5,491 nucleotides of DNA, from contig DXDV01000176.1 in NCBI GenBank assembly GCA_019115345.1, forward strand, positions 1 to 5,491. Reading direction: 5' to 3'. Source of the DNA: Candidatus Intestinimonas stercorigallinarum (GTDB taxonomy: Bacteria; Bacillota; Clostridia; Oscillospirales; Oscillospiraceae). The notes under the pieces are model-generated. The model did no database searches and had not been told where the DNA came from. It saw only the letters and a list, made by a program, of their open reading frames with translations. The position numbers were made by a program, and so were the translations under genes. Of the stretch, positions 1 to 5,098 are shown in pieces (the first letter of the stretch is position 1; every line of letters begins with the position of its first letter).

Positions 1-661
1 TGAAGGAGTTGAGGTTCTTCATCTCAGTGCGGGTGCCGAAGGTGTCGCTCCCCGCCGGGCGCACCGACAGGTTCACGTCGCAGCGGAGGGAGCCCTCCTG
101 CATCTTGCAGTCGGAGACCCCCAGGTACTGGAGGGTGGAGCGCAGCTTCTCCAGGTAGGCGATGACCTCCTCACCGGAGCGGAAGTCGGGCTCGGTGACG
201 ATCTCAATGAGAGGGACGCCGCAGCGGTTGTAGTCGCAGCGGGTCTGGTCGATCCAGGGATCGTGGACCAGCTTGCCGGCGTCCTCCTCCATGTGGAGCT
301 CGTGGATGCGGATGGTCTTCTCTCCGCCGGACTCGGTGCGGATGGTGAGCCTGCCGTTCCGGACGATGGGGAGATAGAGCTGGGAGATCTGGTAGGCCTT
401 GGGGAGGTCGGGGTAGAAGTAGTTTTTCCGGTCGAACCGGCAGGACCGGGTGATCTCCCCGTCCAGGGCCAGGCCCACCTTTACAGCGTACTCCAGCACC
501 TTCTCGTTGACCACCGGCAGGGTGCCGGGCATGCCCATGCACACCGGGCAGCAGTGGGTGTTGGGATCGCCGCCGAAGGCGGTGGTGCAGGAGCAGAAGA
601 TCTTGGTCTTGGTGGAGAGCTCCACGTGGGTCTCCAGACCGATGACGGTTTCCCAGGTCAT
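1..661 (-). CDS. gatB: Asp/Glu-tRNA(Asn/Gln) amidotransferase subunit B, N-terminal 220 residues (partial, runs off left edge)
   Basis: GatB binds the misacylated tRNA and holds the kinase/transamidase site that activates the Asp or Glu side chain and receives ammonia from GatA. The visible 220 residues are the start of the cradle domain. After an opening VIGLETHVEL come Cys23, Cys25, Cys38 and Cys41 (CxC...CxxC), the zinc site found in many GatB proteins. Next are the family signature YFYPDLPKAYQISQ (81-94), the HMEEDAGK block (123-130), DYNRCGVPLIEIVTEPD (143-159) and EMKNLNSF at the cut end. The ATG overlaps the gatA stop as ATGA, and a strong AAAGGAGG lies 10 bases upstream inside gatA, so translational coupling is likely. 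Full-length GatB is about 475-480 residues, so more than half lies outside the window, including the helical and YqeY-like tail domains. There are no frameshifts in the visible part. Confidence 0.97.
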   Translation of the reverse strand, partial: MTWETVIGLETHVELSTKTKIFCSCTTAFGGDPNTHCCPVCMGMPGTLPVVNEKVLEYAVKVGLALDGEITRSCRFDRKNYFYPDLPKAYQISQLYLPIVRNGRLTIRTESGGEKTIRIHELHMEEDAGKLVHDPWIDQTRCDYNRCGVPLIEIVTEPDFRSGEEVIAYLEKLRSTLQYLGVSDCKMQEGSLRCDVNLSVRPAGSDTFGTRTEMKNLNSF

Positions 662-2139
662 TGGGCCTGCGCCTCCTTTCCGGCGGGGTGTTGTCTGTGG
701 TGATCGGTGTCCAGCTGGAAGCCGTAGGCGGCGTCCAGCACCTTCGCGTCCCCCAGGGCGGGGCCGATGAGCTGGGCCCCGATGGGGAGCCCCTGGCCGT
801 CAAAGCCGCAGGGCATGGACAGCCCCGGCAGACCCGCCAGGTTCACCGGCACGGTGAAGATATCGGAGAGATACATCTTCAGGGGGTCCCCCAGGCTCTC
901 CCCCAGCCTGGGGGCAGTGGCGGGAGCCACCGGGGTGAGGAGGAGATCGTACTTCTCAAAGGCCTCGTCGTAGGCCCTCTTGATGAGGGCCTTCACCTGG
1001 AGGGCCTTCTTGTAGTAGGCGTCGTAGTAGCCGGCGGAGAGGACGAAGGTCCCCAGCAGGATGCGGCGCTTCACCTCGGCCCCGAAGCCCTGGGTGCGGG
1101 TCAGCTCGTAGAGACCGGTGAGGTCCTCGTAGCCCTCCGCCCGCCAGCCGTACTTCACCCCGTCGAACCGGGACAGGTTGGAGCTGGCCTCGGCGGCGGC
1201 GATGATATAATAGGTGGGCACCACGTAGTTCATCATGGGGAAGGAGAACGCCTCCACCACCGCGCCGCGGGCCTTGAGCACATCGGCGGCGGAGAGGACG
1301 GCGGCGCGGACGGCCTCGTCCAGGCCCTCCCCGAAGCACTCCGCCGGCAGGCCCACCCGAAGCCCCCGCAGGTCCCCGGTGAGGCCCTCCGCCAGGCTGC
1401 CCCAGGGCAGGTCCAGGCTGGTGCCGTCCCGGCGGTCCCGCCCCGCCATCAGGTCGAGCACGGCGGCACAGTCGGCGGCCGACCGGGCCACCGGCCCCAG
1501 CTGGTCCAGGGAGGAGGCGTAGGCGATGAGCCCGTAGCGGCTCACGGAGCCGTAGGTGGGCTTCATGCCGGTGACGCCGCAGTAGGCGGCGGGCTGACGG
1601 ATGGAGCCGCCGGTGTCGGAGCCGATGGCGTACCAGCAGGCCCCCGCCGCTACGGCGGCGGCGGCCCCGCCGGAGGAGCCGCCGGGGGCGCGGCCGGGGT
1701 CCCAGGGGTTCCGTGTGGGCCCGTAATACGAGGTCTCCGAGGTGGAGCCCATGGCGAATTCGTCCATGTTCAGCTTGCCCAGGAGCACCCCGCCGGCGGT
1801 CTTGAGCTTTTCCGCGGCGGTGGCGTCATAGGGGGGCGTGAAATCCCCCAGAATTTTGGAGGCGCAGGTGGTGGGCACTCCCTTGGTGCAGATGTTGTCC
1901 TTGAGGGCCATGGGCACTCCGGCCAGGGGGGAGAGCTTCTCTCCCGCCGCCAGCCGATGCTCCACTTCGGCGGCCTGGGCCAGGACGGCTTCCCCGTCCA
2001 GGCAGGTGATGAAGGCGTTGGTCCCCTCCTGGGCCTCCTCCCGGCGGTCCAGGACGGCCCGGGCGGCCTGGGTGGGAGAGACCTCTCCCCTCTGAATGAG
2101 CCCGCCCAGCTCCAGGGCGGTATATTCCCAAAGTTCCAT
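658..2139 (-). CDS. gatA: Asp-tRNA(Asn)/Glu-tRNA(Gln) amidotransferase subunit A
   Basis: GatA is the glutaminase subunit. It hydrolyses glutamine, and the ammonia travels to GatB for amidation of Asp-tRNA-Asn or Glu-tRNA-Gln. The 493-residue product has the normal family length (about 485-490) and the amidase-signature fold. The Ser-cisSer-Lys triad is visible: Lys80 in MALKDN, Ser155 in APGGSSGG, and Ser179 in GSDTGGSIRQPA. The spacing matches Staphylococcus aureus GatA (Lys79, Ser154, Ser178, from memory). Other family blocks are LNMDEFAMGSTSE (123-135), GMKPTYG and the C-terminal GLPIGAQLIGP. The start is the ATG at 2139, placed 7 bases after a GGAGG in the 12-base gap behind gatC. The end overlaps the gatB start by 4 bases. 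The C-terminal 20 residues are hydrophilic and poorly conserved, as usual. All catalytic residues are present, so the enzyme should be active. Confidence 0.98.
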   Translation of the reverse strand: MELWEYTALELGGLIQRGEVSPTQAARAVLDRREEAQEGTNAFITCLDGEAVLAQAAEVEHRLAAGEKLSPLAGVPMALKDNICTKGVPTTCASKILGDFTPPYDATAAEKLKTAGGVLLGKLNMDEFAMGSTSETSYYGPTRNPWDPGRAPGGSSGGAAAAVAAGACWYAIGSDTGGSIRQPAAYCGVTGMKPTYGSVSRYGLIAYASSLDQLGPVARSAADCAAVLDLMAGRDRRDGTSLDLPWGSLAEGLTGDLRGLRVGLPAECFGEGLDEAVRAAVLSAADVLKARGAVVEAFSFPMMNYVVPTYYIIAAAEASSNLSRFDGVKYGWRAEGYEDLTGLYELTRTQGFGAEVKRRILLGTFVLSAGYYDAYYKKALQVKALIKRAYDEAFEKYDLLLTPVAPATAPRLGESLGDPLKMYLSDIFTVPVNLAGLPGLSMPCGFDGQGLPIGAQLIGPALGDAKVLDAAYGFQLDTDHHRQHPAGKEAQAQ

Positions 2140-2151
2140 CCTTCTCCCTCC

Positions 2152-2439
2152 TCACTCCACCGTCTTGGGCACCAGGAAGGCCGCCTCGTCGGGCGCCGGG
2201 GCGTTGGAGAGCAGCGCCGCCCGGTCCTCCGAGGGGACCACCTCGTCCGCCCGGAGCACGTTCTTCAGGGGAATGACGTGGCTCATGGGCTCCACACCGT
2301 CGGTATCCAGGCCCTCCAGCACGTCCATATAAACCAAGATCTGCTCCAGCTCTCCGGTCATGCGGACCTTCTCCTCCTGGGGCAGCCTCAGCCGGGACAG
2401 CTGGGAGACGTAATCCACCATCTCTTCTGTGATCTTCAT
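2152..2439 (-). CDS. gatC: Asp/Glu-tRNA(Asn/Gln) amidotransferase subunit C
   Basis: GatC is the small non-catalytic subunit that wraps around GatA and stabilises its interface with GatB. The 95-residue length is typical. It begins with the family's helical part (MKITEEMVDYVSQLSRLRL), followed by a helix over roughly residues 20-43. The linker carries SHVIPLKNVLRADEVVPS, matching the NVLReD region that threads between GatA and GatB. It ends with NAPAPDEAAFLVPKTVE, the usual P...FxVPkvve tail. The ATG at 2439 follows a GGAGG (2447-2451) by 7 bases. The gap to the upstream aspS stop is 16 bases and to downstream gatA 12 bases, so it is clearly inside the operon. The order gatC-gatA-gatB is the common Firmicutes order. 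Confidence 0.97.
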   Translation of the reverse strand: MKITEEMVDYVSQLSRLRLPQEEKVRMTGELEQILVYMDVLEGLDTDGVEPMSHVIPLKNVLRADEVVPSEDRAALLSNAPAPDEAAFLVPKTVE

Positions 2440-2455
2440 CGTAAAACCTCCATCC

Positions 2456-3778
2456 TCACGGCTCCAGCCGGCTCAGGTCCCGGGGGAACAGGCTGGCATA
2501 GCGCACGTTGTCCAGACCGCACAGCTGCATGGTCAGCCGCTCCAGGCCGATGCCCAGACCGCCGTGGGGGGGCATGCCGTGCTTGTGGATCATGAGATAG
2601 CTCTCAAACTCCGCCGGGTCCATGCCCAGCTTCTCCATCTTGGCCACCTGCTGGGCATAGTCGTGGATGCGCTGCCCGCCGGTGGTCACCTCCACCCCCC
2701 GGAAGAGGAGGTCAAAGGAGAGGGTATATTTGGGGTCGGCCAGGTCGTCCATGGCGTAGAAGGGCCGCTTTTTGCTGGGGTAATGGGTGACAAAGACGAA
2801 CTCGCTCCCCCACACCTCCCGGGCGTAGCGCCCGATGGCGTGCTCCTCTTCCGGCTCCAGGTCGTAGGGGTCCCGGATCTGGTAGCCGTACCTCTCCGCC
2901 GCCAGGCGCTTGATCTCATCGAAGCGGACGGCTGGGATCTTCTCCACCGCCGGGAGCGTCAGCCCCAGCCGGGCAAGATCGCCGGCGTACTCCCCCGCCA
3001 GCAGGTCCATGGCGTACCGGAGGAAGCCGGTCTCCATGTCCATCACGTCCCGGAAGGAGTCGATGAAGCCCATCTCAAAGTCCATGGAGGTATACTCGTT
3101 GAGGTGGCGGGTGGTGGCGTGCTTCTCCGCCCGAAAGACGGGGGCCACCTCGTAGACCCGCTCAAAGACCCCCACCATGGTCTGCTTGTAGAACTGGGGC
3201 GACTGGGCCAGGAAGGCCTTCCGCCCAAAGTAGTCCAGCCGGAAGATGTTGGAGCCTCCCTCCGCCCCGGCGTGGACGATCTTGGGGGTGTGGACCTCGG
3301 TGAAGCCCTCCCGCTGGAGGTACTCCCGAAAGGCCCGGCTCAGTCCGGCCTGGAGCTTGAACACGCTGCGCTCCCGCAGATGCCGCAGCGTCACCGGGCG
3401 CAGGCCCAGCTCCGTGTCCAGGCTGACGTTGAGCTTGGCCTTGGACACGGGCACCGGCATGGGCTCCGCCGGACGGGAGAGCACCTCCACCGACTCCGCC
3501 GCCAGCTCCACGCCGCCGGGGGCCCGGGGCTCCTGCCGGGGGACGCCCGTCACCCGCACCGCCGACTCCTCCGGCACCTGGGCGAGGTCCAGCCCCGCGC
3601 ACACGCACTGGAGCAGGCCCTCCCGCCGCCGCAGCTTTAAAAAGATGAGTCCGCCGCCCATGGGCTGCTTCACATGGACCATACCGGAGACCTGAACGGT
3701 CTGGTTTCGCCGTCCGCCCTCCAGGAGGTCGTTCCAGCTCAGTCCCCCGCTCATTTTGGTCCCAGTGATGAATTCCAT
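2456..3778 (-). CDS. aspS: archaeal-type aspartyl-tRNA synthetase, probably non-discriminating (Asp/Asn)
   Basis: Class II synthetase charging aspartate to tRNA-Asp and probably also to tRNA-Asn, supplying the substrate of the GatCAB encoded downstream. The 440-residue product has the short archaeal/eukaryotic-type layout and lacks the roughly 120-residue GAD insertion of the common bacterial AspRS (about 590 residues). An anticodon-binding OB domain (about 18-105) precedes the catalytic core. Visible core blocks are VHTPKIV and AEGGSNIF (162-179), AQSPQFYKQTMV (191-202), motif 2 FRAEKHATTRHLNEYTSMD (215-233), TGGQRIHDY (366-374) and motif 3 GGLGIGLERL (406-415), ending LFPRDLSRLEP. The ATG at 3778 has AAGGA 10 bases upstream. 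The frame stays open for 77 more codons to 4009, but those lie in the T-box leader and terminator and are not coding. The non-discriminating call rests mainly on gene context. Because a separate bacterial-type AspRS may exist elsewhere, this copy could be the tRNA-Asn-dedicated one. Confidence 0.93.
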   Translation of the reverse strand: MEFITGTKMSGGLSWNDLLEGGRRNQTVQVSGMVHVKQPMGGGLIFLKLRRREGLLQCVCAGLDLAQVPEESAVRVTGVPRQEPRAPGGVELAAESVEVLSRPAEPMPVPVSKAKLNVSLDTELGLRPVTLRHLRERSVFKLQAGLSRAFREYLQREGFTEVHTPKIVHAGAEGGSNIFRLDYFGRKAFLAQSPQFYKQTMVGVFERVYEVAPVFRAEKHATTRHLNEYTSMDFEMGFIDSFRDVMDMETGFLRYAMDLLAGEYAGDLARLGLTLPAVEKIPAVRFDEIKRLAAERYGYQIRDPYDLEPEEEHAIGRYAREVWGSEFVFVTHYPSKKRPFYAMDDLADPKYTLSFDLLFRGVEVTTGGQRIHDYAQQVAKMEKLGMDPAEFESYLMIHKHGMPPHGGLGIGLERLTMQLCGLDNVRYASLFPRDLSRLEP

Positions 3779-3788
3779 ACCGTTCACG

Positions 3789-3795
3789 TCCTTTC
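3789..3795 (-). promoter_or_regulatory. ribosome binding site of aspS
   Basis: GAAAGGA on the minus strand, 10 bases before the ATG at 3778 and downstream of the T-box terminator U-tract (3824). It fixes the aspS start. An in-frame GTG at 3785-3787 lies only one base after this site, too close to be used, and all earlier in-frame starts lie inside the riboswitch structure. Confidence 0.75.
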
Positions 3796-3823
3796 TTACT
3801 TCGTTTTCAGGCAATGCGCCGGG

Positions 3824-3868
3824 AAAAAAATAAAAAAACGCCCCGGAGCTGTATTCCACAGCTTCGGG
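3824..3868 (-). terminator. intrinsic terminator of the T-box leader
   Basis: On the minus strand CCCGAAGCTGT (3868-3858) pairs with ACAGCTCCGGG over 11 positions with one A-C mismatch, around a GGAAT loop. It is followed by CG and then a T-rich tract of seven T, one A and seven T (3838-3824). The left arm shares its CCC and neighbouring bases with the antiterminator, so the two structures exclude each other, as expected for a transcriptional T-box. Confidence 0.93.
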
Positions 3869-3994
3869 ACGGAAATATCCGCGGTACCACCCAAAGATTG
3901 CCGTCTCGCCTTTGAGACAGCCCCTCGCACCCTTAACGCGGGAACACGTGACGCCCTCCCCCCATCGCGGGCTCGAACGTCCGGCTCGGTCAGT

Positions 3995-3998
3995 GTTG
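3995..3998 (-). promoter_or_regulatory. T-box specifier, AAC (Asn), with overlapping CAA (Gln)
   Basis: On the minus strand the 3' side of the specifier loop reads CGCAACACTG (4000-3991). AAC at 3997-3995 is the best specifier. It is followed by a purine (A3994), and the distance to the following GAGCC at the stem I base matches known leaders such as glyQS to within about a base. AAC fits an operon that makes Asn-tRNA. Reading one base earlier gives CAA (3998-3996), a glutamine codon. The register was assigned by eye. Confidence 0.7.
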
Positions 3999-4119
3999 CG
4001 CCTCCCCATCCTGCCGGACCGGGCTCTCAGTCGGTGACCCGGATTCTCTGGCGGCCCTCATGGGGGACGGTCTGCCTCATCGCCTTTGTGTGTGGCTCCA
4101 TTGCCTTTTCGATGTGCGT

Positions 4120-4148
4120 AGTATATGCGCTTTTTTCTCAAATGTCAA
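4120..4148 (-). promoter_or_regulatory. sigma-A-type promoter of the aspS-gatCAB operon
   Basis: A consensus -35 TTGACA (4143-4148), a 17-base A-rich spacer and a -10 TATACT (4120-4125) on the minus strand. The expected start of transcription is near A4113, about 30 bases before stem I of the T-box. An almost ideal promoter suits constitutive initiation, with control exerted downstream by the riboswitch. Confidence 0.88.
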
Positions 4149-4158
4149 CTCTTTTTTT

Positions 4159-4195
4159 GCGGCGCAGACCCATCGCAGATTTGGCCATGCGCCGC
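4159..4195. repeat. intergenic inverted repeat, 8-bp perfect arms
   Basis: GCGGCGCA (4159-4166) and TGCGCCGC (4188-4195) are perfect inverted copies around a 21-base centre, with a further CCA/TGG pair inside. It sits just upstream of the -35 box of the aspS promoter. A run of seven T lies on its left side on the plus strand, which is the wrong side for a terminator in either direction. It may be a protein-binding site, a cruciform or a relic; no function is assigned. Confidence 0.45.
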
Positions 4196-4209
4196 TTTCA
4201 ACGGCGCGG

Positions 4210-4241
4210 CCGCGGGAGCAAAGCCCGTGGGATCCGCGGGC
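4210..4241. repeat. GC-rich hairpin and CCGCGGG direct repeat in the divergent intergenic region
   Basis: CCGCGGG occurs twice (4210-4216 and 4234-4240). The second copy forms a tight hairpin with GCCCGTGG (4223-4230), namely GCCCGTGG-GAT-CCGCGGGC with one G-T pair. No U-tract follows. The stretch of roughly 4149-4299 contains no convincing gene. It holds this element, the 8-bp inverted repeat to its left, and otherwise unremarkable GC-rich sequence. Confidence 0.4.
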
Positions 4242-4299
4242 ATAAGACCCGGCCGGACGGCGCGCAGCAGTTGCGAATACAGGTTCTTATTTTCCGGGG

Positions 4300-4328
4300 T
4301 TTCTGCTTTCGCCCCTTTGTGCTATACT
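4300..4328 (+). promoter_or_regulatory. extended -10 promoter of the uracil-DNA glycosylase gene
   Basis: TGCTATACT at 4320-4328 is an extended -10 element (TGn plus TATACT). A poor -35 match (TTTCTG, 4300-4305) lies 17 bases upstream, so the extended -10 probably does most of the work. Transcription should begin near 4335, leaving a leader of about 37 bases before the ATG at 4372. It diverges from the aspS promoter. Confidence 0.65.
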
Positions 4329-4371
4329 GGTGTCATCTCCCATCCTCCCACAGAAAAGAGGCGTTGTAAGC

Positions 4372-5004
4372 ATGCTCAATTGGTCCGCTCTGGAGGCCGC
4401 CTGCGCCGCCTGCCGGAACTGTTCCCTCTGCGAGACCAGACACCACGTGGTCTTTGGCGAAGGTCTCCCCACCGCCGACGTCATGTTCATCGGTGAAGGC
4501 CCCGGCGAGCAGGAGGACCTGACCGGCCGCCCCTTCGTGGGCCGGGCCGGGCAGTTCCTGGACGAGATGCTCTCCATCATCGACCTGGACCGCTCCCGCT
4601 ACTTCATCGGCAATATGGTCAAGTGCCGTCCGCCGCAGAACCGGGACCCCCTCAACACCGAGATCGAGGCCTGCATCGGCTACCTCCGGAACCAGGTGGC
4701 CCTCATCCGCCCAAAGATCATCGTCTGCCTGGGCCGGATCGCCGCCACGCGGCTCATCCGGGAGGACTTCAAGATCACCCGGGAGCACGGGCAGTGGTTC
4801 GAGAAGGCCGGGGTCCACATGATGGCCATGTATCACCCCTCCGCCCTCCTCCGGGACCCCAGGAAACGCCCGGAGGCCTTCGAGGACCTGAAAAAGCTCC
4901 AGGCCAAGATTTGGGAGGTCTGCCCCGGCACCTACGCCGGAGTGGTGCCCCTGGGCCGCGCCGGCGGCTCCGCGCGCCAGAGCATACAGCCTCCCGCAGA
5001 ATAA
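4372..5004 (+). CDS. family 4 (iron-sulfur) uracil-DNA glycosylase
   Basis: Removes uracil from DNA, starting base-excision repair of deaminated cytosine or misincorporated dUMP. The 210-residue product matches the family 4 length of about 200. The 4Fe-4S ligands are Cys14 and Cys17 (CRNC), Cys85 (NMVKCRPPQNR) and Cys101. The 16-residue step from 85 to 101 and the 8 residues from Cys17 to VVFGEG match my recollection of the Thermus thermophilus enzyme. The catalytic/uracil-binding block is GEGPGEQEDLTGRPFVGRAGQ-like (41-61), and the second motif is MYHPSALLRDP (153-163). The ATG at 4372 is chosen because AAGAGG (4356-4361) lies 10 bases upstream. The in-frame GTG at 4330 would precede the predicted transcript start. 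The last 25 or so residues (from Pro185) are a variable, Gly/Ala/Pro-containing tail. It is a single-gene unit with no evident tie to the tRNA genes. SPO1-type polymerase-related glycosylase names are often used for this family. Confidence 0.93.
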   Translation: MLNWSALEAACAACRNCSLCETRHHVVFGEGLPTADVMFIGEGPGEQEDLTGRPFVGRAGQFLDEMLSIIDLDRSRYFIGNMVKCRPPQNRDPLNTEIEACIGYLRNQVALIRPKIIVCLGRIAATRLIREDFKITREHGQWFEKAGVHMMAMYHPSALLRDPRKRPEAFEDLKKLQAKIWEVCPGTYAGVVPLGRAGGSARQSIQPPAE

Positions 5005-5053
5005 AAACATTCCCCGGAAACCGTCAGCCACGATTTCCGGGGAACGCTTTTTT
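5003..5053. terminator. bidirectional intrinsic terminator between convergent genes
   Basis: A perfect 11-bp stem TTCCCCGGAAA (5010-5020) / TTTCCGGGGAA (5034-5044) with a 13-base loop starts five bases after the glycosylase stop. On the plus strand it is followed by CGC and six T (5048-5053). On the minus strand it is followed by ATG and five T (5007-5003), so it can also end the transcript of the membrane protein gene coming from the right. Confidence 0.9.
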
Positions 5054-5098
5054 CCTATGGAACGGCATTTGCCATACAGAGACAGCTGAGATGCCCCC

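Larger units (their letters stand above)
3824..4113 (-). ncRNA. T-box riboswitch leader controlling aspS-gatCAB
   Basis: A tRNA-sensing transcription attenuator, about 290 bases, in the 5' leader of the operon. The diagnostic T-box GGGTGGTACCGCGG is at 3879-3892. Its UGGU bulge (following GGG) would pair with the free acceptor end NCCA of uncharged tRNA, and GCGG/CCGT plus GGG/CCC make the antiterminator (about 3866-3892). Stem I spans about 3983-4084. Its base is GGC/GCC, followed by a GA-rich internal loop like a kink-turn and a CAG/CTG helix. Next is the specifier loop around 3994-4000, then CCCCAT/ATGGGG, the conserved AGAGA, and a distal CCGGGT/GCCCGG hairpin. A stem II candidate pairs GACG (3978-3981) with CGTC (3950-3953). 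Stem III is a 7-bp helix CTGTCTC/GAGACGG (3914-3920/3901-3907). The structure was folded by eye, so helix edges are approximate. Uncharged tRNA would favour antitermination and expression of the operon. Confidence 0.95.

Noticed and set aside
661..2595. Long plus-strand open frame opposite gatA and gatC (644 codons)
   Set aside because: It is antisense to unmistakable gatA/gatC coding sequence, has no plausible family motif and shows the Gly/His/Arg-rich composition typical of shadow frames in GC-rich DNA.
2429..3640. Long plus-strand open frame opposite aspS (403 codons)
   Set aside because: Shadow of the aspS codon bias; no domain, no ribosome binding site and biased composition.
3785..3787. 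In-frame GTG as an alternative aspS start
   Set aside because: Only one base separates it from the GAAAGGA ribosome binding site, and the ATG at 3778 has workable spacing.
4151..4195. Hairpin next to a T-run considered as a terminator
   Set aside because: The seven T precede the hairpin on the plus strand and become A on the minus strand, so no U-tract follows the stem in either direction.
4149..4320. Possible tRNA, CRISPR, IS end or small gene in the divergent spacer
   Set aside because: No cloverleaf, repeat-spacer array, transposase remnant or small frame with a ribosome binding site was found.
3674..4369. Plus-strand open frame of 231 codons across the T-box leader and intergenic region
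   Set aside because: It is the complement of a structured RNA leader and its promoter; the protein has no recognisable motif.
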